Source: an uncultured Clostridia bacterium (GTDB taxonomy: Bacteria; Bacillota; Clostridia; Christensenellales; Aristaeellaceae). Taken from it: 44,840 nucleotides of DNA. The position numbers and the translations under genes were made by a program. How positions within the stretch are numbered: position 1 is the first letter of the stretch; every line of letters starts with the position of its first letter. Below, in pieces: positions 1 through 6,552 of this stretch. The notes below the pieces were generated by a model. The model worked only from the letters and a program-made list of their open reading frames with translations, ran no database searches and had not been told where the DNA came from. The stretch is from positions 1-44,840 of the forward strand of contig CANRLC010000013.1 of NCBI GenBank assembly GCA_947631405.1, written 5' to 3'.

Positions 1-54
1 CGTGAGGCAAATATATTGTAACAGGAGTGAGCGAAGCTCACGACTATGTGAGTT

Positions 55-149
55 CCCCGGATCGGTAGCCCCAACGTACCCCAAATCGCGAAGCGATGCC
101 AAAGGTAGCCCGGAAGCGCAGCGATCCCGGGCGGGTTTGTCATGAAAAG
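55..149 (+). repeat. Modular hairpin repeat, copy A (partial)
   Basis: Intergenic sequence made of small stem-loops. It contains GTAGCCCCAACGT, the hairpin ATCGCgaaGCGAT, then AGCCCGGAAGCG with a matching CCCGGGC and the tail TCATGAAAAG. The same blocks occur in the same order at 28107-28230, and related blocks lie at 5968-6081 and, inverted, at 31551-31700. A further hairpin, GTGAGCgaaGCTCAC, lies just upstream around 27-42. There is no coding frame with a ribosome site here. Function unknown; see findings. Confidence 0.7.
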
Positions 150-206
150 CCATTTGATTTGAGAATGGTATGACAACCCTGTATCCCAAAGGCGAAAAAC
201 AAAAGA

Positions 207-241
207 ACCCCTCGTCCCGGACGTCGCCGGAGCGAGGGGGT
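207..241. terminator. Bidirectional terminator after the PLP lyase gene
   Basis: The stem ACCCCTCG / CGAGGGGGT is followed by TTTTT on the plus strand and by a T-rich run (TTCTTTTGTTTTT) on the minus strand. It sits 12 nt past the stop codon of the minus-strand lyase gene, so it most likely ends that transcript. It could also stop transcription entering from the left edge. Confidence 0.8.
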
Positions 242-252
242 TTTTGCGGGCG

Positions 253-1548
253 TCACGCCTCGCCGGGGATGCGCGCCAGCCCCGCGTCCGCCAGCTTTTG
301 TAGGCTGAGCAGCACGCCAAGCTTGGCGTGCGCCCACGTCAGCCCGCCCTGAAAATACACGGCGTAGGGCGGGCGGATGGGGCCGTCGGCGGACAGCTCG
401 ATCGACGAGCCTTGGATGAACGCGCCCGCCGCCATGATGACGGGATGCTCGTAGCCGGGCATGTCCCACGGGAGCGGCGTTACATAGCTGTCCACCGGGG
501 CGGCCGCCTGAATGCCGAGACAGAAGGCGCGCATCGCCGCCTCGCTGCCCAGCTCCACACACTGGATGATGTCGTGACGCGTCTCCCCGGCGCGCGGCAC
601 GACGGTAAAGCCCAGCCGCTCGTAGAGCGTCGCCGCGAAGATCGCGCCCTTGAGCGCGCCCGCCGTGACCGTGGGCGCGAGGAAGAAGCCCTGATAGAGC
701 GCGGTCATCAGCCCCAGATTCGCGCCGACCTCCTGCCCGAGGCCGGGCGCGGAGAGGCGGTAGGCGCAGCGCTCCACGCACGCGCGCGTGCCGCAGATGT
801 ACCCGCCGATGGGCGCGAGGCCGCCGCCGGGATTCTTGATGAGCGAGCCGACGACCATGTCCGCGCCGACGTCGCTCGGCTCGATCGTCTCCACAAACTC
901 GCCGTAGCAGTTATCGACCATGCACAGCACGTCCGGCTTGACGGATTTGCAAAAGGCGATCAGCTCGCCGATCTGCGCCACGGAAAACGTCGGGCGCGTC
1001 GCGTAGCCCTTGGAGCGCTGAATGGTGATGAGCTTCGTCTTGGGGCCGATGGCGCGGCGGATGCCCTCGTAATCGAAGCCCCCGTCCGGCAGAAGCGCCT
1101 CTTCGGCGTAGCTTACACCGTATTCGGCGAGCGAGCAGGCGCTCTCGCGAATGCCGATGACCTCCTCGAGCGTGTCATACGGCCTGCCCACGGGGGAGAG
1201 CAGCTCGTCCCCCGGCAGCAGGTTCGCGCTGAGCGCGACGGCGAGCGCATGCGTGCCGCAGGTGATCTGCGGGCGGACGAGCGCGGCCTCGGTGTGGAAG
1301 CAGTCCGCGTAGACGCGCTCCAGCGTGTCGCGGCCCACGTCGTTGTAGCCGTAGCCCGTGGTCGCGGCGAAGCAGGCCGCGCTGACGCGGTGCTTCTGCA
1401 TCGCCGCGAGCACCTTCGCCTGATTGAACTCCGCCCGCTCGTCGATGGCGGCAAAGCGCTCGCGCAGGGAGGCGAGCGCCGCCTCGCCGAAGCGATAGAC
1501 GTTTTTAGACACGCCGAGCGTGGCGTACATGCGTTCCAGTTCGCTCAT
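253..1548 (-). CDS. Methionine gamma-lyase family (aluminium-resistance-type) PLP enzyme
   Basis: A 431-residue cytosolic fold-type I PLP enzyme of the Cys/Met metabolism superfamily, of the clade often labelled aluminium resistance protein or methionine gamma-lyase family protein. Visible family features are TCGTHALAVAL, the substrate/PLP segment MVDNCYGEFVE, and the PLP-lysine segment GSLIKNPGGGLAPIGGY. The chosen start is an ATG preceded by AAAGGAG at good spacing. An upstream start in the same frame would fall inside the leader hairpin and has no ribosome site. The gene is monocistronic, with its own TTGACA/TATCCT promoter and a terminator just past the stop. The true substrate is unknown: the family name is historical, and a C-S lyase or related gamma-elimination is the likely chemistry. 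Confidence 0.88.
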   Translation of the reverse strand: MSELERMYATLGVSKNVYRFGEAALASLRERFAAIDERAEFNQAKVLAAMQKHRVSAACFAATTGYGYNDVGRDTLERVYADCFHTEAALVRPQITCGTHALAVALSANLLPGDELLSPVGRPYDTLEEVIGIRESACSLAEYGVSYAEEALLPDGGFDYEGIRRAIGPKTKLITIQRSKGYATRPTFSVAQIGELIAFCKSVKPDVLCMVDNCYGEFVETIEPSDVGADMVVGSLIKNPGGGLAPIGGYICGTRACVERCAYRLSAPGLGQEVGANLGLMTALYQGFFLAPTVTAGALKGAIFAATLYERLGFTVVPRAGETRHDIIQCVELGSEAAMRAFCLGIQAAAPVDSYVTPLPWDMPGYEHPVIMAAGAFIQGSSIELSADGPIRPPYAVYFQGGLTWAHAKLGVLLSLQKLADAGLARIPGEA

Positions 1549-1566
1549 GATGGAAAGAATCTCCTT

Positions 1567-1604
1567 TGGGATGCGCCGATTGGCGCGCGCGCCCGCGCAT
1601 CCCA
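1567..1604 (-). promoter_or_regulatory. 5' leader hairpin touching the ribosome site
   Basis: TGGGATGCGC and GCGCATCCCA form a perfect 10-bp stem around an 18-nt loop that can itself pair (GGCGCGCGCGCC). The 3' edge of the stem abuts the AAAGGAG ribosome site of the downstream PLP lyase. With the promoter at 1614-1642, the hairpin would form almost the entire 5' end of the mRNA. It could be an mRNA stabiliser, a protein-binding site or a translational control element. The leader is too short for a known amino-acid riboswitch. Confidence 0.55.
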
Positions 1605-1613
1605 CAGGGAACA

Positions 1614-1642
1614 AGGATAGAACAAATCGCCCGCGATGTCAA
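1614..1642 (-). promoter_or_regulatory. Sigma-A promoter of the PLP lyase gene
   Basis: On the minus strand, -35 TTGACA (1642-1637) is separated by 17 nt from -10 TATCCT (1619-1614). Transcription should start near 1607, just ahead of the leader hairpin. Confidence 0.75.
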
Positions 1643-1692
1643 GCGCGAGGCGCGGCTTGCCCAAAAAGCGTTTTATAACCTTAGAGTTTGGA

Positions 1693-1759
1693 ACCCGAAG
1701 GGTACCTAGGGGCGACCGGAAAGCCCCTAGGTGGGGCGGCGGGGCAAAGCCCCGCCGCC
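1693..1759. repeat. Three tandem intergenic hairpins
   Basis: ACCCgaaGGGT, CCTAGGGGC...GCCCCTAGG and an 11-bp stem GGCGGCGGGGC aaa GCCCCGCCGCC lie back to back between the ADH-ALDH fusion gene and the PLP lyase promoter. No T-run follows on either strand, so these are not classic terminators. The rest of 1643-1875 shows no gene. The style resembles the modular repeats elsewhere in the window, but the sequence blocks differ. Confidence 0.6.
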
Positions 1760-1875
1760 TGTTGTAGCAAAACCGATCAGTCGTTATTTTCTGTTTTATG
1801 AAAAGATAAGCAATTCGACGAATTGAATCGCGAGAGATGCGTAATGGGGTGAATCCGGGCAATCTGAGGCGCGCC

Positions 1876-4461
1876 CTAGCGCAGGAACAGGCGCAGCAGC
1901 TTCGCGCGCAGGCGCGTGTAGGGCATGTAGCGCACGGGCAGATCGAGCAAGGTGGATTTGTTGACGATGCTCTTCTCGTGGCTGAAGGTATCGAAGCTGC
2001 GCTTGCCGTGATAGCTGCCCATGCCGCTCTCGCCCACGCCGCCGAAGCCCATGCGGCTGGTGGCCAGATGGATGATCGTGTCGTTGATGCAGCCGCCGCC
2101 GAAGCGGACGTCCCGCAGCACGCGGCGCTGCACAGCGCGGTCGGAGGAGAAGAGGTAGAGCGCCAGCGGGCGCGGCCGCGCGTTCACGAAGCGGATCGCC
2201 TCGTCCAGACCGTCCACCTCGATCATCGGGAGCACCGGGCCGAAGATCTCCTCCTGCATGACCGCGTCCTCGCCCGTGACGCCGCAGAGCACGGTCGGCT
2301 CGATGCGCAGCGTCTCAGGGTCGCTGCGCCCGCCGAAGGCGACCTTTTCGGGGTCGATCAGCGCGCATACGCGGTCAAAGTGCTTCTGCGAGATCATGTG
2401 GACGTAGTCCTCGTTTTGGAGCGCGTCGCCGGCCATCCGCTCGATCTCCTTTTTGAGCAGGCCGACAAGCTCGTCCTTGACGCGGCGATCCACCAGCACA
2501 TAGTCCGGCGCGACGCAGGTCTGCCCGCAGTTGAGCAGCTTGCCGAACGCCAGCCGCCGCGCCGCCAGCGGGAGATTCGCCGTCGCGTCCACGATGCACG
2601 GGCTTTTGCCGCCCAGCTCCAGCGTCACGGGCGTCAGATGCTCGCTTGCGCGGCGCATCACCTCGCGGCCCACGGCGACGCCGCCCGTGAAGAAGATGTG
2701 ATCGAAGCGCTGGTCGAGCAGCGCCTGATTCTCCGCGCGCCCGCCCTCGACGACCGCGACGTATTCCGGCGGGAAGATCTCGCCGACCAGCTTCGCGATG
2801 AGCGCGCTGGTCGCGGGCGCGTAGGCCGACGGCTTGAGCACGCAGCAGTTGCCCGCGGCGAGCGCGCCGATCAGCGGCTCCATGCACAGCATGAACGGGT
2901 AGTTCCACGGCGAGAGGATGAGCGCCACGCCCTTTGGCTCCTGCACGATGAAGCTGGAGGCGAGGAACTGCGCCAGCGGCGTATGTACGCGCCGCGGCCT
3001 CGCCCAGCGCGCCATATGGCGCGAGACGAACGAAAGCTCGGCGAGCGTCATGCCCGTCTCGCACATGTACGTCTCCGTCGGCGACTTGCCGAGGTCTTTG
3101 CGCAGCGCGGCGTCGATCTCGCCCTCGTGCGCGAGGACGGCGCGGCGCAATCGCGCGAGCGCGTCCCGGCGGAAGGAGAGGTCGCGCGTGACGCCGCTGT
3201 CAAAATACGCCCGCTGCGCCGCGACGACGTCGCCAATATCCGGCTTGGCCGCCTGCGCTGGTTTTGGCAGCAGCAGGCGGAAGACCGCCTCCAGCTCGAA
3301 GCGATCCATCAGCATCGGCACGGGGTAGAGCGGGTTGCACTCGCGCGCGGCGTGGCGCGCCATCGTCGGGATGTCCGCCGCGCGCAGCTCGGCGATTTCG
3401 GTGGGGATGCCGAACTCCGCGTTGCGCGCCTCGATCCACGCGATGAACGCCTCGGCGGCCTCTGCGTCGCCCGCCTCCTGCGGCGCGATGCCCGCGACGC
3501 GCGCAAGGCGCGCGAGCTTCTTTTCGCAGCGCGCGCCGTAGACGCGCAGCAGCTTGGGCAGCGCGACCGCGTTCGCCAACCCGTGCGCGACGCCGTACTG
3601 CCCGCCCAGCGCGTGCGCGACGCCGTGGACGTAGCCAACGTAGGAGCGCGTGAAGGCGACGCCCGCGCAGGTCGCCGCGCGAAGCATCCCCTCGCGCGCT
3701 TGGGCGTTTTGTCCGTCGCGGACGGCGGCGGGCAGGTTCTCCACGATCAGGCGGACGGCCTCCTCGCTCATCGCGCGGGTGAGCTTGTTCGTCGAGCGGC
3801 CGATGTACGCCTCCACCGCGTGCGTCAGCGCGTCCATGCCCGTCGTCGCGGTGAGAAAGGGCGGCAGGCCAAGCGTCAGATTTGCGTCGAGGACGGCGTA
3901 GTCGGGGATGAGCGCAAAGTCGTTGATGGGGTACTTGTGGCGCGCGCCCGCGTCGGTGATGACCGCCGCGAGCGTGGCCTCGCTGCCCGTTCCGGCGGTC
4001 GTCGGCACGGCGACGAGCGGCGGCGTGCGCCGGAGCACGCGCAGCAGCCCCTTCATCTGTGAGACGCTCTTGCGCGGCCGGGCGACGCGCGCGCCCACGA
4101 CCTTCGCGCAGTCGATCGCGGAGCCGCCGCCCACGGCGACGATGGCCTGCGCATCGGCCTGACGGTAGACGGCGAGCGCAGCTTCCACGTCGCCGATGGT
4201 CGGGTTGGGCGTGCGCTGCTCGTAGACGGAAAAGGCGATATTCGCCTCGGCGAGCGCGTCTTCCAGCGGCCTTGTCAGCCCCAGCGCGCGGACGCCCGCG
4301 TCGATCACCAGCAGCGCGCGGGAGACGCCCAGTTCCGCGAGCGTCTCGGGAATGGCGCCCATGCCGTCCAGCTCCTTGGGGAGCGTGTAGGGGAGAATCG
4401 GCAGCGCCGCACGGAAGCAGAGCTGATAGGCGCGGCAGAGCGCACGGGCGGCGATGTTCAT
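1876..4461 (-). CDS. Iron-type alcohol dehydrogenase / aldehyde dehydrogenase fusion (ADH first)
   Basis: An 861-residue two-domain enzyme. Residues 1-395 are an iron-containing (group III) alcohol dehydrogenase with the NAD-binding GGGSAIDCAK (111-120), PTTAGTGSE (153-161), and metal ligands predicted at D210, H214, H279 and H293. Residues 410-861 are an aldehyde dehydrogenase of the class 3/YwdH-like type, with SPWNYPF, ELGGKS (general-base E615) and GQTC (catalytic C649), ending in the FDTFSHEKSIV...LD(L)P tail typical of that class. A short Pro/Ala-rich linker joins them with no stop or frameshift. The order is the reverse of AdhE, whose CoA-acylating aldehyde dehydrogenase is N-terminal. 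The likely activity is alcohol to aldehyde to acid, or the reverse, with channelling; substrate unknown. The ATG overlaps the stop of the upstream marR gene (ATGA), implying translational coupling and control by that regulator. Confidence 0.9.
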   Translation of the reverse strand: MNIAARALCRAYQLCFRAALPILPYTLPKELDGMGAIPETLAELGVSRALLVIDAGVRALGLTRPLEDALAEANIAFSVYEQRTPNPTIGDVEAALAVYRQADAQAIVAVGGGSAIDCAKVVGARVARPRKSVSQMKGLLRVLRRTPPLVAVPTTAGTGSEATLAAVITDAGARHKYPINDFALIPDYAVLDANLTLGLPPFLTATTGMDALTHAVEAYIGRSTNKLTRAMSEEAVRLIVENLPAAVRDGQNAQAREGMLRAATCAGVAFTRSYVGYVHGVAHALGGQYGVAHGLANAVALPKLLRVYGARCEKKLARLARVAGIAPQEAGDAEAAEAFIAWIEARNAEFGIPTEIAELRAADIPTMARHAARECNPLYPVPMLMDRFELEAVFRLLLPKPAQAAKPDIGDVVAAQRAYFDSGVTRDLSFRRDALARLRRAVLAHEGEIDAALRKDLGKSPTETYMCETGMTLAELSFVSRHMARWARPRRVHTPLAQFLASSFIVQEPKGVALILSPWNYPFMLCMEPLIGALAAGNCCVLKPSAYAPATSALIAKLVGEIFPPEYVAVVEGGRAENQALLDQRFDHIFFTGGVAVGREVMRRASEHLTPVTLELGGKSPCIVDATANLPLAARRLAFGKLLNCGQTCVAPDYVLVDRRVKDELVGLLKKEIERMAGDALQNEDYVHMISQKHFDRVCALIDPEKVAFGGRSDPETLRIEPTVLCGVTGEDAVMQEEIFGPVLPMIEVDGLDEAIRFVNARPRPLALYLFSSDRAVQRRVLRDVRFGGGCINDTIIHLATSRMGFGGVGESGMGSYHGKRSFDTFSHEKSIVNKSTLLDLPVRYMPYTRLRAKLLRLFLR

Positions 4462-4931
4462 TGCGCGTCGCCCCCTTGCGCGGCGCGCGGCACGCCGTAG
4501 AGGGACACCGCGTCGGCCAGCCGCTCGGCGATGACGCCGAAGGTGCGGTAGAAGCAGCGGATGTCCGCCGCCGGGATGTTCTCGCTGACGTAGCGGTTCA
4601 CCTCGCGCACGACCTGCGCGATCTGCGCGGCGACGCGCGCGCCCGCCTCGGTGAGCCGGTACGGGCGGCGGTAGCCGGACTCGGCGGCGACGTAGCCGTG
4701 CTGGGCGAGGTCGCGCAGCACGCGGGAGATCTGCGCGCGATCCATGCCCAGTCGCTCCGCGAGGTGGGTTTGCGAGATTCCCTCCGGCGCGGCGTCCGCC
4801 AGACACCACAGGCAATCCGTGTGCGCGGCGGAGAGGTCAAAATCCCCCATCCGCGCGGCTTTCAGGCGCTGAATGGACTTGCTCGCGCTGCCGAGCAGCC
4901 CCATGAATAGCTCGAAACGGCTGTCCTCCAT
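4458..4931 (-). CDS. MarR-family transcriptional regulator
   Basis: A 157-residue winged-helix protein. The DNA-binding core is around residues 33-105, with GISQTHLAERLGMDRAQISR as helix-turn-helix and RRPYRLTEAG as wing, flanked by dimerisation helices. MarR proteins usually repress neighbouring genes and release DNA on binding a phenolic or reactive ligand. The start is preceded by GAGGAGG at good spacing. It is the first gene of a two-gene operon with the ADH-ALDH fusion (4-nt ATGA overlap), and its promoter carries an inverted repeat over the -35 box. Autoregulation plus control of aldehyde/alcohol metabolism is therefore the simplest reading. The ligand is unknown. Confidence 0.92.
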   Translation of the reverse strand: MEDSRFELFMGLLGSASKSIQRLKAARMGDFDLSAAHTDCLWCLADAAPEGISQTHLAERLGMDRAQISRVLRDLAQHGYVAAESGYRRPYRLTEAGARVAAQIAQVVREVNRYVSENIPAADIRCFYRTFGVIAERLADAVSLYGVPRAAQGGDAQ

Positions 4932-4984
4932 ATGCGTTCCTCCTCGAACACTGTCCTTGCGGGGGCCAAAAACCCTCGTGCGAT

Positions 4985-5016
4985 AGGATAGCGCAAATTT
5001 GTTGAGTTGTCAACAA
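4985..5016 (-). promoter_or_regulatory. marR operon promoter with overlapping palindromic operator
   Basis: On the minus strand, -35 TTGACA (5013-5008) and -10 TATCCT (4990-4985) are 17 nt apart. The inverted repeat TTGTTGA-gttg-TCAACAA (4999-5016) covers the -35 box and part of the spacer. The size and position fit an operator for the MarR protein encoded immediately downstream. Confidence 0.7.
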
Positions 5017-5064
5017 TTTATTTTGCGCCGCCTTTTGTCGCGGAAAACCCGATTGCCTGCGCCG

Positions 5065-5092
5065 TTGACAGCGCGAAAACCTGTGGTATAAT
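5065..5092 (+). promoter_or_regulatory. Consensus promoter of the barnase-barstar operon
   Basis: TTGACA, a 16-nt spacer, then TATAAT preceded by TGG (an extended -10). Both hexamers match consensus perfectly, so transcription should be strong and probably constitutive. It is divergent from the marR promoter. Confidence 0.85.
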
Positions 5093-5117
5093 GAAAAAAA
5101 CGACATGGAGGAACGAC

Positions 5118-5657
5118 ATGAGGGCGAAGGGACTTGCGGCGCTGTGCGCGCTGCTCTGCCTGATTTTAATCGCGCCCGCCGCGCTGGCGCAGATCGACAT
5201 CGACGCGGCGGACTATCCCGTCGAGGAGGACGGCTGGTACGACAGCATGGAGGAGGTCGCCGTGTATCTGACGCTCTACGGCGAGCTGCCGGACAACTAC
5301 CTGACCAAGGCCGAGGCCGAGGCGCTCGGCTGGCGCTCGAGCCGGGGGAACCTGTGGGACGTCGCCGCGGGCATGTCCATCGGCGGCGACCGCTTCGGCA
5401 ATTACGAGGGTCTGCTGCCGGAGGCCAAGGGCCGACGCTGGACGGAGTGCGACATCGACTTTGACGGAGGCTACCGCAACGGCAAGCGCGTCGTGTTTTC
5501 AAACGACGATCTGATCTACTACACGGACGACCACTACGCGTCCTTCGAGCAGGTCGTGGTCGCGACCGGCGATGGAGACGGCGCGCGGCAAGGCGGGGAG
5601 GACGACGCCCCGCTGCTGGGCAAACTGATGGAGCTTTTCTGGGTGCTCACGGAGTAA
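5118..5657 (+). CDS. Secreted barnase-type ribonuclease
   Basis: A 179-residue precursor with a signal peptide (about residues 1-24, cleavage after ALA) followed by a barnase/N1-type guanyl-preferring RNase domain. Barnase landmarks are clear: LPDNYLTKAEAEALGW, SIGGDRFGNYEGLLP, RRWTECDIDFDGGYRNGKR and YYTDDHYASF. By alignment from memory, the catalytic and binding residues correspond to K64, E110, R120, R124 and H139, so all are kept. About 30 acidic residues extend beyond the usual C-terminus. The start at 5118 has GGAGG 7 nt upstream and begins exactly at a signal peptide; an earlier in-frame start would sit upstream of the promoter -10. The barstar gene follows 14 nt downstream. The role could be extracellular RNA degradation for nutrients or antagonism of other cells. 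Confidence 0.93.
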   Translation: MRAKGLAALCALLCLILIAPAALAQIDIDAADYPVEEDGWYDSMEEVAVYLTLYGELPDNYLTKAEAEALGWRSSRGNLWDVAAGMSIGGDRFGNYEGLLPEAKGRRWTECDIDFDGGYRNGKRVVFSNDDLIYYTDDHYASFEQVVVATGDGDGARQGGEDDAPLLGKLMELFWVLTE

Positions 5658-5671
5658 AGGAGGGCGAGACG

Positions 5672-5941
5672 ATGCGCACGGTGACGATCGACGCGCGGCC
5701 CGTCTGCACGCGGGCGGGCTTGCAGCGGTATATTCAGTATCTGTTTGATTTTTCGGAGTATTACGGGAAGAATCTCGATGCGCTGCACGACATGCTGTGC
5801 GAGATGGACAGGCCGACGCATATCGTGCTGCGCTGCGGCGCACACGAGGGGGAGCTGGCGGCATACCTGCCGAGGCTCGCGCGCGTGCTGACCGACGCGG
5901 CGGCGGAGAACCCGCGCCTGACGGCGGAGGTGCTGGAGTAG
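5672..5941 (+). CDS. Barstar-family RNase inhibitor
   Basis: An 89-residue cytosolic protein with the barstar signature FSEYYGKNLDALHDML. The acidic residues D36 and D40 align with the barstar residues that plug the barnase active site (D35, D39). The barstar Trp between them is His here. It follows the RNase gene by 14 nt with the ribosome site AAAGGAGGG, so the two are co-transcribed, and it would protect the cell from RNase that folds before export. Confidence 0.92.
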   Translation: MRTVTIDARPVCTRAGLQRYIQYLFDFSEYYGKNLDALHDMLCEMDRPTHIVLRCGAHEGELAAYLPRLARVLTDAAAENPRLTAEVLE

Positions 5942-5967
5942 CGAATAAAAGGGGGAGAAAGAGGGAA

Positions 5968-6081
5968 GGGAGTCTGAGGGATGAAATCCCTCAGGCAGGT
6001 CTGGGCGGCAGCCCAGCGTTTCCTCAAAAAAAGAAAACAGCAGCCCGGAAGCGGACGCGAAGCGTCTGCGAGACCGGGCGT
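5968..6081 (+). repeat. Modular hairpin repeat, copy B
   Basis: It begins 27 nt after the barstar stop. The order is CTGAGGGATgaaATCCCTCAG, CTGGGCggcaGCCCAG, then AGCCCGGAAGCGGACGCG with GCGTC and a closing CCGGGCG. The last block is nearly identical to the reverse complement of 31551-31595. The first two hairpins correspond to those at 28111-28157 but with compensating changes on both stem sides. No gene was seen in 5942-6181. Confidence 0.7.
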
Positions 6082-6139
6082 CGGATATTGGAATCTTTCG
6101 CATTTGAGAAAGCACGCTTCATGCGCGCATGACGAAGCA

Positions 6140-6162
6140 GGGCCGCCCCATCGGGGCGGCCC
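6140..6162. terminator. Intergenic hairpin between convergent transcripts
   Basis: The stem GGGCCGCCCC / GGGGCGGCCC has a three-base loop and lies between the convergent barstar and NrdD-like genes, 20 nt past the stop of the latter. A good T-run is absent on both strands, so termination is plausible from stem strength and position only. Confidence 0.5.
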
Positions 6163-6181
6163 GGCCGTGTCCTTAACTTAA

Positions 6182-6451
6182 TTACATCGCGATACCGTGC
6201 TTCACGCGGTCGCGCTCCTCGGCGCGCTTGGCGTTGTTGAAGCGATCGAGCGTGCCCACGAGGTAGCCCGTGATGCGGCGGATGCGGTGGAACGGCTGGT
6301 TGCGGAAATGATAGGCCAGCTCCACATATTCGCCGTCCATGCGCACGTCCAGAATGTCCGGCTCGCGGCCGTAGAGCTGAACGCCGCGCGCGACGTAGGC
6401 GCGCAATTCATCCGACGGGCAGCTGCCGCCGGTCACATTGATCTGGCACAT
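6182..6451 (-). CDS. Stand-alone NrdD glycyl-radical-domain protein
   Basis: An 89-residue protein. Its second half (FHRIRRITGYLVGTLDRFNN, then AKRAEERDRVKHG) resembles the extreme C-terminus of class III anaerobic ribonucleotide reductase NrdD, where the glycyl radical sits in a R-x-x-G-Y-L motif; here the candidate glycine is G62. The ten-stranded catalytic barrel is absent, as is the four-Cys zinc site; only C2 and C11 are present. The first 50 residues (CQINVTGGSCPSDEL, YVELAYHF) look like a small independent fold. The start is set by GGAGG 8 nt upstream, with a good promoter just before it. By analogy to the YfiD/GrcA repair part of pyruvate formate-lyase it may replace a damaged NrdD radical domain, but this is inference. 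Database entries of this kind are usually just called anaerobic ribonucleoside-triphosphate reductase. Confidence 0.7.
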   Translation of the reverse strand: MCQINVTGGSCPSDELRAYVARGVQLYGREPDILDVRMDGEYVELAYHFRNQPFHRIRRITGYLVGTLDRFNNAKRAEERDRVKHGIAM

Positions 6452-6485
6452 CGGCAAAACCTCCATATCTTGTAGCGATAATGCC

Positions 6486-6513
6486 ATTATACCACAAAAT
6501 ATCGGGATGTAAA
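6486..6513 (-). promoter_or_regulatory. Promoter of the NrdD-like gene
   Basis: Minus strand: TTTACA (6513-6508), 16 nt, then TATAAT (6491-6486) preceded by TGTGG. The 16-nt spacing and the TGTGGTATAAT sequence are the same as in the barnase promoter. Confidence 0.75.
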
Positions 6514-6552
6514 GCGATCTTGCGAAAATATTTCGGAAAGATTTTCGCGCGG

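Noticed and set aside
1549..1613. SAM or other sulfur riboswitch before the PLP lyase
   Set aside because: The predicted leader is only about 60 nt and consists of one hairpin; no known riboswitch core fits.
1837..4062. 741-codon plus-strand open frame
   Set aside because: Antisense to the ADH-ALDH fusion, whose catalytic motifs are unambiguous.
5007..5117. Longer start for the barnase-like gene
   Set aside because: The extension would begin upstream of the promoter -10 box and would bury the signal peptide.
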